Source: Candidatus Woesearchaeota archaeon (lineage in GTDB: Archaea > Nanobdellota > Nanobdellia > Woesearchaeales > WJKR01). From it: a DNA stretch of 32,416 nucleotides. The DNA lies in NCBI GenBank assembly GCA_014729015.1, contig WJKR01000025.1:1-32416 (forward strand). Reading direction: 5' to 3'. The translations under genes and the position numbers were made by a program. Position 1 is the stretch's first letter; each line of letters starts with the position of its first letter. The notes under the pieces are model-generated. The model saw only the letters and a program-made list of their open reading frames with translations, did no database searches and was not told the DNA's origin. Shown here one piece after another: positions 22,542-31,300 of this stretch.

Positions 22542-23116
22542 TGCGTGAACGCCTCGTCTATCATGCCGCACCACGTGTGTATGAGTGTGATGTGGACCTC
22601 TTGGATCCGTTTCGTCTCCTGGGATGGCACCACGACGGCGTGCCCGTATTCCTTGAGCTTGCCGCCGTCCTTGCCCAGCAACAAGATGATGTTCATGCCT
22701 TTCTCCTTGGCGGCTTCCGCAGCCCTCAAGACGTTCTCCGAGTTCCCGCTCGTGCTGATGCCCACGAGCACGTCGCCCTCAGCGCCATAAGCCTCCACTT
22801 GGAGCTTGAACACGTTGTCGTAGCCGTAATCATTCCCGCAGGCGGTGAGGATGCTCGTGTCCGTCGTCAACGCCAGCCCCGGCAGCTTCCGGCGCTCCTT
22901 CTCGAACCGCACCACGAGCTCGCCTGCGAAGTGCTGCGCGTCCGCCGCACTGCCGCCGTTGCCGCACACCAGGACCTTCTTGCCGTCCTTGAGCGCCTGG
23001 ATGAGGATGTCGCCGGCCTCGGCGGATTTCTTGATGAACCCCTCGTCCTGGGCCAGCTCTCCCTTGACCTTCCTTGAGGAATCCAGCTCCTCCTTGATGA
23101 ATACGTCGTGCTTCAT
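22538..23116 (-). CDS. gmhA: Sedoheptulose-7-phosphate isomerase GmhA
   Basis: A 192-aa SIS-domain isomerase, the normal length for GmhA. It converts sedoheptulose 7-phosphate to D-glycero-D-manno-heptopyranose 7-phosphate, the first step of heptose activation. Motifs: VLVCGNGGSAADAQHFAGELVVRF, a SILTACGNDYGYDNVF block, DVLVGISTSGNSENVLRA and a C-terminal QEVHITLIHTWCGMIDE carrying the catalytic histidine region. The ATG at 23116 begins the family homology; the long track ORF upstream is read-through of the neighbouring glycosyltransferase in another frame. It is coupled to the kinase gene by a 4-base overlap. Confidence 0.95.
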   Translation of the reverse strand: MKHDVFIKEELDSSRKVKGELAQDEGFIKKSAEAGDILIQALKDGKKVLVCGNGGSAADAQHFAGELVVRFEKERRKLPGLALTTDTSILTACGNDYGYDNVFKLQVEAYGAEGDVLVGISTSGNSENVLRAAEAAKEKGMNIILLLGKDGGKLKEYGHAVVVPSQETKRIQEVHITLIHTWCGMIDEAFTQ

Positions 23117-23163
23117 TGTCTCTAGGCCTTCCGGTCTCGTTTTTATGCTTTGCGGAACCCGTT

Positions 23164-24159
23164 CTACGCCCGGTCCCTCGTCTTGTCCGTCCTCTTCACC
23201 CAACCTGCTACAGTCCCGGTGCCGTAGCCGAAGTGGATGCACAGGTATGTGATGAGGACGTACCACGGGTTCGTCTTCTTCGCCGCGCTCACCACGCCGC
23301 TGCCTCCGAGCAGCGCTGCCAGGTGTGCCGCCAGCGGCGCCAGCAGCCATCCTTCTCCCGTCGCGACCGTCCCGGCTCCCAGTCCCAGCCATCCTATCAC
23401 CGCGGCTGCCGGTGCCAGCGCGAACGGTTGCCATCGTCGCGCGTGCTTCATGACCTTCCACCGCCAGAACCCGTACCTGTACATCTGGTTCCATAATTTC
23501 TTGCTGCTGTCGCGCTTGTAGTAGTACGTCACTGCCTTGGGCTGGAGGTAGAGGTTGTACGCCTTGCTCACCCGCAGGTTGAATTCCAGGTCCTGCCCTT
23601 TGAGGAACCGCTTGTCGTACCACCCTAGTTCTTCGAAGACTTTCTTGGGGAACAGGCACGCGTACGCCGTGTCGACTCTCTTCAGGTCCTTCTTCTCGCT
23701 GTAGCTCGACCCGAGCCCTCCTCCTAACACGCTGTTCATCGCCGCTGTCGTGGCCTTGCTCATCCTCGTCCTGCCGGCGTCCTTGTGGATGCTCCCCACC
23801 CCGCCGACGTGCGGGTCTTCAGCCGACAGTCTCTTGTACGTGTCGTACAGCGTTCTCAGCCAGCTCTTGGACGCGTAGCTGTGCCCGTCGATGTACGCGA
23901 CGAACCCTGCTCGTGACTTCCGGATGGCTAGATTACGTCCTTGCGCCTGGTGCTTCTCCTTGTTGTCCAAGAGAACGACGTTTCCGTGCTTTGCCTGGTA
24001 CTCCTTGACGATGTCCCGCGTCCGGTCCGTGCTCATCCCGTCCGCGACGATGATGTCGTACGGCTCTTTGAGGTCTTGCTTGAGCAGGCTGTTCAGGCAG
24101 CGCCTGATGTGCTGTTCCTCGTTGTACGTTGGTATGATGACTGAGATCAGCGGTTTCAT
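23164..24159 (-). CDS. Family 2 glycosyltransferase with C-terminal membrane segments
   Basis: A 331-aa GT2 enzyme. The N-terminal GT-A domain has SVIIPTYNEEQHIRRCLNSL, IIVADGMSTDRT, GRNLAIRKSRAGFVAYIDGH (the DxD-like site is DGH), and DKRFLKGQDLEFNLRV. The last about 90 residues contain hydrophobic stretches (ALAPAAAVIGWLGLGAGTV; APLAAHLAALLGGSGVV), suggesting two to three membrane helices, as in succinoglycan ExoA-like or dolichyl-phosphate-linked GT2 proteins. The ATG at 24159 overlaps the DUF2304 stop (ATGA). It sits just upstream of gmhA in the operon. Its donor and acceptor are unknown. Confidence 0.9.
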   Translation of the reverse strand: MKPLISVIIPTYNEEQHIRRCLNSLLKQDLKEPYDIIVADGMSTDRTRDIVKEYQAKHGNVVLLDNKEKHQAQGRNLAIRKSRAGFVAYIDGHSYASKSWLRTLYDTYKRLSAEDPHVGGVGSIHKDAGRTRMSKATTAAMNSVLGGGLGSSYSEKKDLKRVDTAYACLFPKKVFEELGWYDKRFLKGQDLEFNLRVSKAYNLYLQPKAVTYYYKRDSSKKLWNQMYRYGFWRWKVMKHARRWQPFALAPAAAVIGWLGLGAGTVATGEGWLLAPLAAHLAALLGGSGVVSAAKKTNPWYVLITYLCIHFGYGTGTVAGWVKRTDKTRDRA

Positions 24160-24491
24160 TTTTTCTTCTTTCGTTGGAGCGCTATTTGCCGCACAAGCCT
24201 TGTAATGTCTTGTTGTTGCTGCTCCACTTTGACGTAGAGTCGGAATTGGAGGTAGAAGAGTACGAGTACCGTTACGATGATGACGAGGTCTATCGCGCTG
24301 CTGAATCCTGTCTTGTTGGCCACTGACGCGACCAGTTCGGGGAAGAGGGCTATGGCTATCGCTCCTAACCATATGATGCTCCAGAAGATGAGTTCTCCTA
24401 GTGGTACTGCTCGGTCTCTTCTTCGCAGAATGAGCCTGCTCAGCGCGAAGATGCTGAACAGAATGATGATTATTTGTAGTACGTGTACCAT
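24156..24491 (-). CDS. DUF2304 membrane protein
   Basis: A 111-aa protein with three predicted membrane helices: VLQIIIILFSIFALSRLIL, GELIFWSIIWLGAIAIALF and SAIDLVIIVTVLVLFYLQF, followed by a charged coiled-coil-like tail VKVEQQQQDITRLVRQIALQ. This is the DUF2304 pattern; such genes are commonly paired with Dpm1-like GT2 genes, as here (7 bp after the gene at 24499). It may anchor or assist the glycosyltransferase at the membrane. It overlaps the next GT2 gene by ATGA. Confidence 0.82.
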   Translation of the reverse strand: MVHVLQIIIILFSIFALSRLILRRRDRAVPLGELIFWSIIWLGAIAIALFPELVASVANKTGFSSAIDLVIIVTVLVLFYLQFRLYVKVEQQQQDITRLVRQIALQRKKKK

Positions 24492-24498
24492 GGGTGTT

Positions 24499-25173
24499 TC
24501 ACCTTTTGAGTTTTCCTAAAATCATTTTTGTCATGATGTTGATGGCGTTGCTGTTGCCTTGTCCTTTAGCAAGTGTTTCGTCACTGTAGGTAATGGTGTT
24601 TGGGATTTCTTTGTACTTAAGTTTATTATCTGCTATTTGTTCGATGATTTCTGAAGCGTGTTCCATCCCATCGCTTTTTATCTTTATCTTGTTTGCTGCT
24701 TTTCTGGAGAGTGCTCTGAAGCCGTTGTGTGAATCGGTTAATTTTAGTCCGTAGAAGATACGCAGGGATAAGGCTCCTCCTTTGAGAATAACTCTTCTCA
24801 TGAACGGCGCATTATTAGTGTTTTTGAGGAATCGTGATCCTAGGCAGACGTCTGCTTCGCCTTTTTCAATAGGTTTGATGAACTTCGGTATATCTTTTGC
24901 TTTGTGTTGTCCATCTGCGTCAAATGTGATAATGATATTAGCTCCTTGCTTAAGTGCATAACTAATCCCTGTTTGTAGTGCTGCTCCTTGGCCGCGGTTG
25001 ATGATGTGTCTGAGCACGATAGCTCCAGCTTCTGTTGCTTCTTCAGATGTTTTGTCTTTGCTGCCATCATCTACTACAATAATATGTTGATAATTATGTT
25101 TATGTAGATTTTTAACGACTTTTCCGACACTGCCTTGTTCGTTGTACGCGGCTATTACTATCGCTATGTCCAT
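24499..25173 (-). CDS. Dpm1-like polyprenyl-phosphate glycosyltransferase (GT2)
   Basis: A 224-aa GT2 protein similar to dolichol-phosphate mannosyltransferase catalytic domains. It has IVIAAYNEQGSVGKVVKNL, IVVDDGSKDKT, NRGQGAALQTGISYA, and the metal site TFDADGQHKAKDIPK, then GSRFL, SHNGFRALSRKAA and a C-terminal NTITYSDETLAKGQGNS segment. Family members transfer a sugar from a nucleotide to a polyprenyl phosphate on the cytosolic face. No C-terminal membrane segment is present; DUF2304 next to it may supply one. The gene is A/T-rich. A TATA-like element (CTTAAAAAAG, about 25192-25202) lies about 25 bp from the ATG. Confidence 0.9.
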   Translation of the reverse strand: MDIAIVIAAYNEQGSVGKVVKNLHKHNYQHIIVVDDGSKDKTSEEATEAGAIVLRHIINRGQGAALQTGISYALKQGANIIITFDADGQHKAKDIPKFIKPIEKGEADVCLGSRFLKNTNNAPFMRRVILKGGALSLRIFYGLKLTDSHNGFRALSRKAANKIKIKSDGMEHASEIIEQIADNKLKYKEIPNTITYSDETLAKGQGNSNAINIMTKMILGKLKR

Positions 25174-25212
25174 ATGCTAAAGAACAAAAATCGCTTTTTT
25201 AAGCTTTATGAA

Positions 25213-28080
25213 TCACCAGTTGACTTTCCAAACGATAATCCGGTCGCCAGTGATGGGACTTCTTTCATCACTAAATTTCTCGAAATGCTTTGTATGTGCT
25301 CCTTCGAGGAAGAAGAGCCTGGTGAACATGCTCGTTGCCAGTTCGCTAGAAGCGATGACTGCCTTGTAGCTGCTTCCTTGTTGTACGAGGAACAGCTCGA
25401 AGTCTAGCCCTGGATTCTCGAATCTGGTTGTTTCTAGATTATTATTTTTAATGGTGACTGCTTTGAGGGTGAGCGTGTTCTCGCCGACCCGTTGTCCTGT
25501 TTGTCGGTTGTACGCGCCGATGCTGGCGATCGTGTTTTCCGGGTTTTCGAGGTCGACGACCACTGTTTCTAGCCTGATCGTTTGTCCTTGTTGGTTGCCG
25601 AGGTTCACGTTCTGGTTGCACGTGACGGTGTCGTTGTCGTCTTGGCAGCTGATTGCGTTTCTGGTGAGGTATTGCGGCCAGGGGCTGATCCACGCGTTCG
25701 CCGCTTGTTCGTTGGCGAGGCTGATTACTTGGTAATATAGTTGTCCTGCTGCTTTTGTTTCTATGTCGAAGAGTTCTTCGATGATAGGGGTTGCGACGTC
25801 CGGTGTTTCTTTTCGGAGCACGTTGTACGCGTACGCTTTCCTGAAGTCCCAGTTGCCGAAGTGTCCCCACACGCTCGCTTTACCGATCATGTCTGAACTA
25901 GTAATAAAATAGTTTTCTGGCGGTTCGCAATGGGTGAGTCTTGTGACGTCTTCAGCTTCTTCTTGTGTGAGTCCTTGTTCTTCCAAGTACGCAGTTGCTG
26001 CTTCTTGGTCTTCTATGAGGATTATCTCTCCCATGATTGCTCTTGCCTGCAAGGTGGTTTCTGGTGTTATGGCTTCTCCGTCTCCTTGGACGTGTTCTGC
26101 TAGGGTGTCGAATCCTTTTCTTGAACCGCAGTCAAGCATCCTCAATATGCCGACTGCTTCTTCCTCGTTGTTCGTGCTGAGCGCTCTGCCCACCCAGTGG
26201 GCCATGGGCGTGTTCTGGCTGGTGCCGTCGAACGTGACTGCTCTGTCGCCGATGGCTTTGAACCAGTGTCCGAAGTCCCACCAGCTGTTGATGATTGCGT
26301 CTGGTGCTGCTTCTTCATTGATTTTTGTTAGTGAACTCCACCAAGCGTCGTTCATGCTGGGTATTTCATGAAGTGCTGCTTGTTTTCCTGCATTGATGGG
26401 TTTGATGAGAATGAGTAATGCGATGATGATGAGTCCTGCTTTGATCCATGCTTGGTCTATTTCGAAGTTTTTCTCGCTCCAGGTGATGACGAGCTTGTAG
26501 AGTTGTCCGATGAGGATGCCTAACGCGACAGCGTAGGCTGGTACGAGGACGAGGATAAATCGTACGCCTTGTGTGCTGGCGTAGATGGTGCCTGCGAACC
26601 AGACGACGAGGAACAATGCGTATTTGATGTCTATGTCTCGTTGGTCTTTGAGGAAGAACAGGATGCCTGTAGCGACCGGTATTAGCAGTAATGCGAGGAA
26701 CACGTAGGGGTTGCCTCTGAGCAATGGTTTGGTGATGAGGATGAGGTAGAGGAATGCGCCGCCGCCGAGGATGGCCCAGTCTTTGTTCTTGAATTCCTTG
26801 ATGGTGATGAGGCTGAGGAGGAGTCCGAGGCAGGCTAAGTAGAAGTAGGCGCTGCCGCCTATCTGGTTGACGATGCTGGACAGTGATGCCCTGTTGAGCT
26901 CTGCGACGGTGGTGAAGACGTTCGGCCAGAGGTCTATTTTTGCCGCGTTCTGGATGCTGGCGAATTTAACTGCTCCTAATGGTCCGTTGATGAATCGGGA
27001 GAAAGATGAGAATAATGATACGAATATGCCGCTCGCTACCAACACTCCTAGTATGCTTCTGCCGGCGTTCTTCACTTCTGGTGCTGTGAATATTCTTTTC
27101 ACGTCTTTTGTTTGCAGCCATGATTTGATGATGCGGAATCCGAGGTATGCGATGATGGTGATGAGCATGAAGTCGAAGATGTACCACCAACCACTCCAAA
27201 ACTTGCTGTAGATGCCGAGGAAGAGGCCGGTGAGTCCTGAGTAGATAAGTTTCTTCTTGAGGTCTTTGGCGTCGAATGCTTCGATGAACATCCAGAGAAT
27301 CAGTAAGGGAAAGGTGACGTTGTAGCTGTCGGTGTCGGCGAATCCTGCTGCGGTTCTGCCGAGGAAGGTGGAGTGGACGGCGACGATTGTGCCGGCGATG
27401 AACCCTCCGAGGTTGCCTGCTTTTTTCCTCGTGATAAAGAATGCGGGGATGACGGCTAGTGAAGAAATGATGACTGGCATCCAGAAGAAGACGTTGAAGA
27501 GCTCTGCGTCTTTGTTGAAGAATCTCACAATCTTGTAGATCATCGCTGAGAATCTTGTGTGGTAGTCTGTTTCTGTTTCTGCTCTTCCTATTGGCGCGAG
27601 CATATGGTTGTTTATTTTGACACCGTCTATTTCTACGTCTGCGCCGTAGCCATGATCAAGAACGTTTTTTGTGTGTCTGTAGTAGAAGTAAGGGTCTATC
27701 GCCAAGAGGTAGGTCTGCCCGTCGTCTTTTTGGAGCCGTTCCCTGATGTATTGTCCTTGGGTCTTTGCTTGTTCTGCGATTTCCGTTTCTTGTTGCTTGA
27801 TGACTTGCGTGAGCTGTTCGTTGACGAGCGCTTGTTTCCGTTCTGGTGGCAGGTTGGGGTATTGTTGGTTTATCCCCGTGGTGATTTGGTTTTTGAGGTT
27901 GGTGATGATGCTGTTCTCTGCCCATTGGTCTGTGATGGGGAGTGTTGCTGGGTAGCTGCGGTAGGTGATGGAGAGTCCTGTGCTGATGAGGATGAGCAGG
28001 ATGATGAGTAGGACGCGGAGGTGTTGGTTGGTGATGCGTTGCAAGAATGCTCGTGGTGTCTTTGTTGTTTGTCGTGCCAC
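25213..28080 (-). CDS. aglB: Oligosaccharyltransferase AglB (STT3 family)
   Basis: A 955-aa archaeal AglB. It has an N-terminal membrane anchor, an acidic substrate/metal motif AIDPYFYYRHTKNVLDHGYG near residue 130, a second DxD-type motif GFADTDSYN around residue 250, about a dozen membrane helices, and the catalytic WWDFGHW (WWDxG) motif at the start of the extracellular C-terminal domain. AglB moves a lipid-linked glycan onto asparagine in N-x-S/T sequons outside the cell. It starts with GTG at 28080, preceded by purine-rich AGGAG/GGGGG sequences and a TATA box (CTATATAAAC) near 28117-28126, giving a short leader. It lies head-to-head with the PKD-protein gene and upstream of the Dpm1-like operon. 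Confidence 0.95.
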   Translation of the reverse strand: MARQTTKTPRAFLQRITNQHLRVLLIILLILISTGLSITYRSYPATLPITDQWAENSIITNLKNQITTGINQQYPNLPPERKQALVNEQLTQVIKQQETEIAEQAKTQGQYIRERLQKDDGQTYLLAIDPYFYYRHTKNVLDHGYGADVEIDGVKINNHMLAPIGRAETETDYHTRFSAMIYKIVRFFNKDAELFNVFFWMPVIISSLAVIPAFFITRKKAGNLGGFIAGTIVAVHSTFLGRTAAGFADTDSYNVTFPLLILWMFIEAFDAKDLKKKLIYSGLTGLFLGIYSKFWSGWWYIFDFMLITIIAYLGFRIIKSWLQTKDVKRIFTAPEVKNAGRSILGVLVASGIFVSLFSSFSRFINGPLGAVKFASIQNAAKIDLWPNVFTTVAELNRASLSSIVNQIGGSAYFYLACLGLLLSLITIKEFKNKDWAILGGGAFLYLILITKPLLRGNPYVFLALLLIPVATGILFFLKDQRDIDIKYALFLVVWFAGTIYASTQGVRFILVLVPAYAVALGILIGQLYKLVITWSEKNFEIDQAWIKAGLIIIALLILIKPINAGKQAALHEIPSMNDAWWSSLTKINEEAAPDAIINSWWDFGHWFKAIGDRAVTFDGTSQNTPMAHWVGRALSTNNEEEAVGILRMLDCGSRKGFDTLAEHVQGDGEAITPETTLQARAIMGEIILIEDQEAATAYLEEQGLTQEEAEDVTRLTHCEPPENYFITSSDMIGKASVWGHFGNWDFRKAYAYNVLRKETPDVATPIIEELFDIETKAAGQLYYQVISLANEQAANAWISPWPQYLTRNAISCQDDNDTVTCNQNVNLGNQQGQTIRLETVVVDLENPENTIASIGAYNRQTGQRVGENTLTLKAVTIKNNNLETTRFENPGLDFELFLVQQGSSYKAVIASSELATSMFTRLFFLEGAHTKHFEKFSDERSPITGDRIIVWKVNW

Positions 28081-28116
28081 GTTCCCCCAGCTCCTGTTCG
28101 CCGGGTTCGGGGCGAT

Positions 28117-28126
28117 GTTTATATAG
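28117..28126 (-). promoter_or_regulatory. TATA box of aglB
   Basis: CTATATAAAC on the minus strand lies about 42 bp upstream of the GTG at 28080. This predicts a leader of about 15 nt that includes the purine-rich AGGAG sequence. Confidence 0.55.
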
Positions 28127-28331
28127 TTTGTTGTTGGTTTTCTTTTTAAAGACGATTTATTTTCTTTAAGGAAAAGAATTATTTTGTTTCTACCAATTAG
28201 TGGTCACTTAAAGAAAATTATTTAAATCAATTAACTTTACTGTTTGGTAGTAACAAGCGTATGTTTTGGTGAGACACCACATGATCCGACAAGAAACAAG
28301 CACTTCTCAACCACGACACAGGAGGGATTCC
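28127..28331. promoter_or_regulatory. Intergenic region upstream of the PKD-protein gene with a 12-bp inverted repeat and a Shine-Dalgarno sequence
   Basis: This A/T-rich spacer has an exact 12-bp inverted repeat, ATTTTCTTTAAG (28159-28170) and CTTAAAGAAAAT (28207-28218), with a 36-bp gap. A TATA-like ATTATTTAAATC follows at about 28217-28228, so one arm abuts it. A shorter inverted pair (CTACCAA / TTGGTAG) lies near 28190 and 28245. GGAGGG at 28321-28326 is a strong Shine-Dalgarno sequence 5 bp before the ATG at 28332. The leader would be about 80 nt, unlike the mostly leaderless neighbours. Confidence 0.5.
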
Positions 28332-31300
28332 ATGAAACAACTACTATTCTCCATCCTGCTGGTCATCATGCTTATCATGACCGTACAAGCAGCGAGCGCA
28401 GCCGTGACCTACGCGCACTGGCAGCCCAACGAAACAGCAACCATTACCATCAACGAAGGCGACACCGCAGCATTCGACTGGTACGCGCAGACGAACTGGT
28501 ACAACCTGGACGTAGACGTCCAGCTCAACGACGGAACGGACACGCTCGTGACCTATGTCGCAGGCCTGCAACCGAACAACTACGCCGGCGGCACCGTCGA
28601 AGTGGACCAAGACGATTACCAAGCACCAGGCACCTACACCGTCTCCGTCTGGGCGACCGACATCCTCGGCTACCAGGACACGCACACCATCGAATTGGTG
28701 GTCGAAGGACGAACACCCGAAGACAACGACCTCATCGACGTCGAAGTCACCGCAGAACCGACCGATGGCGAAGCACCATTAGAAGTGAGCTTCACCTGCA
28801 CCGCTGTCGGCGGCGACGCCCCCATCAGTTATGCATGGGCGTTCGGCGATGACACGACGAGCGATGAACAGAACACGACGCACACCTACACCGAACCAGG
28901 AGCGTACACGGCGATGTGCACGGCCACCGACAACGACGGTGACTTGATGAGCGAACTCGTCGTCATCACCGTCGGACTCGTCAACAAAGCGCCGGAAATG
29001 GAACCTATCGACGACCAATACGTCGATGAGACAACGACATTCACCTATGACTTGCAGGTCTCGGACCCTGACAACACGTTAGACGAGCTGATTTGCTATG
29101 ACGCGGAGTTCATGAAGGTCGACACGAAGCACACGAAAGGGGCCGACGATATCAAATACATCCCCGACTGGGCAGTCCTCGACGGCTGCACCATCGTCGG
29201 AGAAGCACCAGCAGTCGAATCCGACGAGGAGTATTACGTCCGAGTCGGCGTCAAGGACCCGGAAGGGCTGTTCGACGAAGAAGACTTCTACATCACCGTG
29301 CGACAACGCAACCAGCCGCCGACCATAGAGGACGTCGCAGACCTGACCATAAGCGAGGGGACGAACATCACCGTGCCCTTCACCGTGACGGATGCAGACG
29401 CGTTGGACACGTTGACATGCAGTGTCACGTCAGGGACGGAACTACCTGCCTGGCTGACCCTCGAAGACTGCGGCCTGGCCGGTACGGCGCCGCAAGTGAA
29501 TGGTAGCGACACGAGCACGATAAGCATCACCGTCACCGATGATAAAAATGCAAGTGACACGATGGCATTCACGATCACGGTCGTCGACGCGGGCAACGGC
29601 CCGACAGCCGACTTCACATGGTCACCGACGAACCCACTCGTCGCCGAAGCCGTGCAGTTCACCGACACCTCCTCTGATGATGGCAACATCGTCAGCCATG
29701 ACTGGACGTTCGGCGACGGCGCCCGCAGCGACCAGCATCACCCGACGCACAGCTACGCGAGTGGTGGAAGCTATCAGGTGACGCTCGTCGTGACCGACGA
29801 CGACGGCCTGACAGGCATCACGCAACAGACCATCACAGTGACCGACTACGACTTTTCCAGCATCACGGTAAGCGCAGACCCGACGACAGGTACCGCGCCG
29901 CTCGACGTAAACTTCACCTGCTCGGTCATCGGCGGCGACGCACCCCTGACATATTCATGGGAGTTTGATGACGGAACCTTCTCTACAGACCAGAATCCGA
30001 CGCACACCTATCACGCTGTCGGGACGTACACCGCCTCTTGCCTGGCAAAGGATGTGGACGGGGACACCATTTCAGGCCCCGTCGTCGTGTACGTTGAAGA
30101 GACGACGGCCACGAACCATCCGCCCATCATGCAACCGCTTCCTGACGACGAAGTGTACGAAGGAGAGCATTACACCAAGCAGTTGCTGGTGAGCGACCCT
30201 GACGACGACCCAGTGACTTGCTACTCAGCGGCAGACCTCGGCTACGGCATCTCACTGCCGGCATGGCTATCCTTGGACAAGGACAACTGCGTCCTGTCAG
30301 GCACCGCGCCTGAAGTGACTGAAGACAAGGTCTACTTGGTGGAGGTCGGTGTCGAGGATGACGGCGGGCTGACCGACTCTGAATACTATTATCTGACGGT
30401 GAAGGACCTCCCGGCAAATAACGTGCCGCCGACAGCGGACTTCGCTTGGGACCCGGCCGCACCATCGGTCGGGGAGACAGTCACCTTCACCGCGACGGCG
30501 ACGGATATCGACGGGAATATCGTCCTGTATGAGTGGGACTTGGACGACGACGGCTCTTACGAGCTGTCAGGGCCGACCACCGACACCGTCTTGAGGAGTT
30601 ATCCTTCCGCAGGCGATGTTGCCGTACGGCTCCGCGTCACTGATGACGACGGCGCCGCCGACTCGGTCGCGAAGATTATCACCATCACCGACGTCTCGGA
30701 CCATGACTTCACGGACATCGCAGTCGCGGCGGACCCGATCAGCGGTTTTGCGCCGTTGGCGGTCAATTTCACCTGTTCGGTCATCGGCGGCGACGCCCCC
30801 ATCAGTTATGCATGGGCGTTCGGCGATGACACGACGAGCGATGAACAGAACACGACGCACACGTACCGGACGACCGGCCCGTTCACCGCGACGTGCACCG
30901 CACGGGACGAGGACGGCGACGCCATACATGGCAGCGTTGACATAGCGGTCGCGGCGCTGCCGACTAACGATGCGCCCGTCGCCTCGTTCTCTTGGTTGCC
31001 CGTCGTTCCCGAGACGAACGAATCAGTGACCTTTAATGCGAACGCCTCGACTGACAACGACGGGAGCATCGTGTTGTACGAATGGGATTTCGACGGTGAC
31101 GGCGTCTGGGACGCGACTGGGGTCGCGGTGACGATTGCGTACGCCGCGCCAGGGGCGTATGACGTCACGTTGCGCGTGACTGACGACAACGGCGCTCAGG
31201 ATACGGAGACGAAGGAGGTCGCGGTCGTCAAGCCGTCTGCATTGCCGGTGGCGGAAGCAGGCCCTGACCTCACCGTGTACGTCAACACGCTGGTCAAGAT

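Noticed and set aside
22538-23659. Long 373-aa version of GmhA in the ORF track
   Set aside because: GmhA homology begins at the ATG at 23116; the N-terminal extension lies antisense-frame within the real GT2 gene and is Arg/Gly-rich low-complexity.
27559-28011. 150-aa plus-strand ORF inside aglB
   Set aside because: Composition is Val/Leu/Cys-rich shadow coding opposite the AglB N-terminal region.
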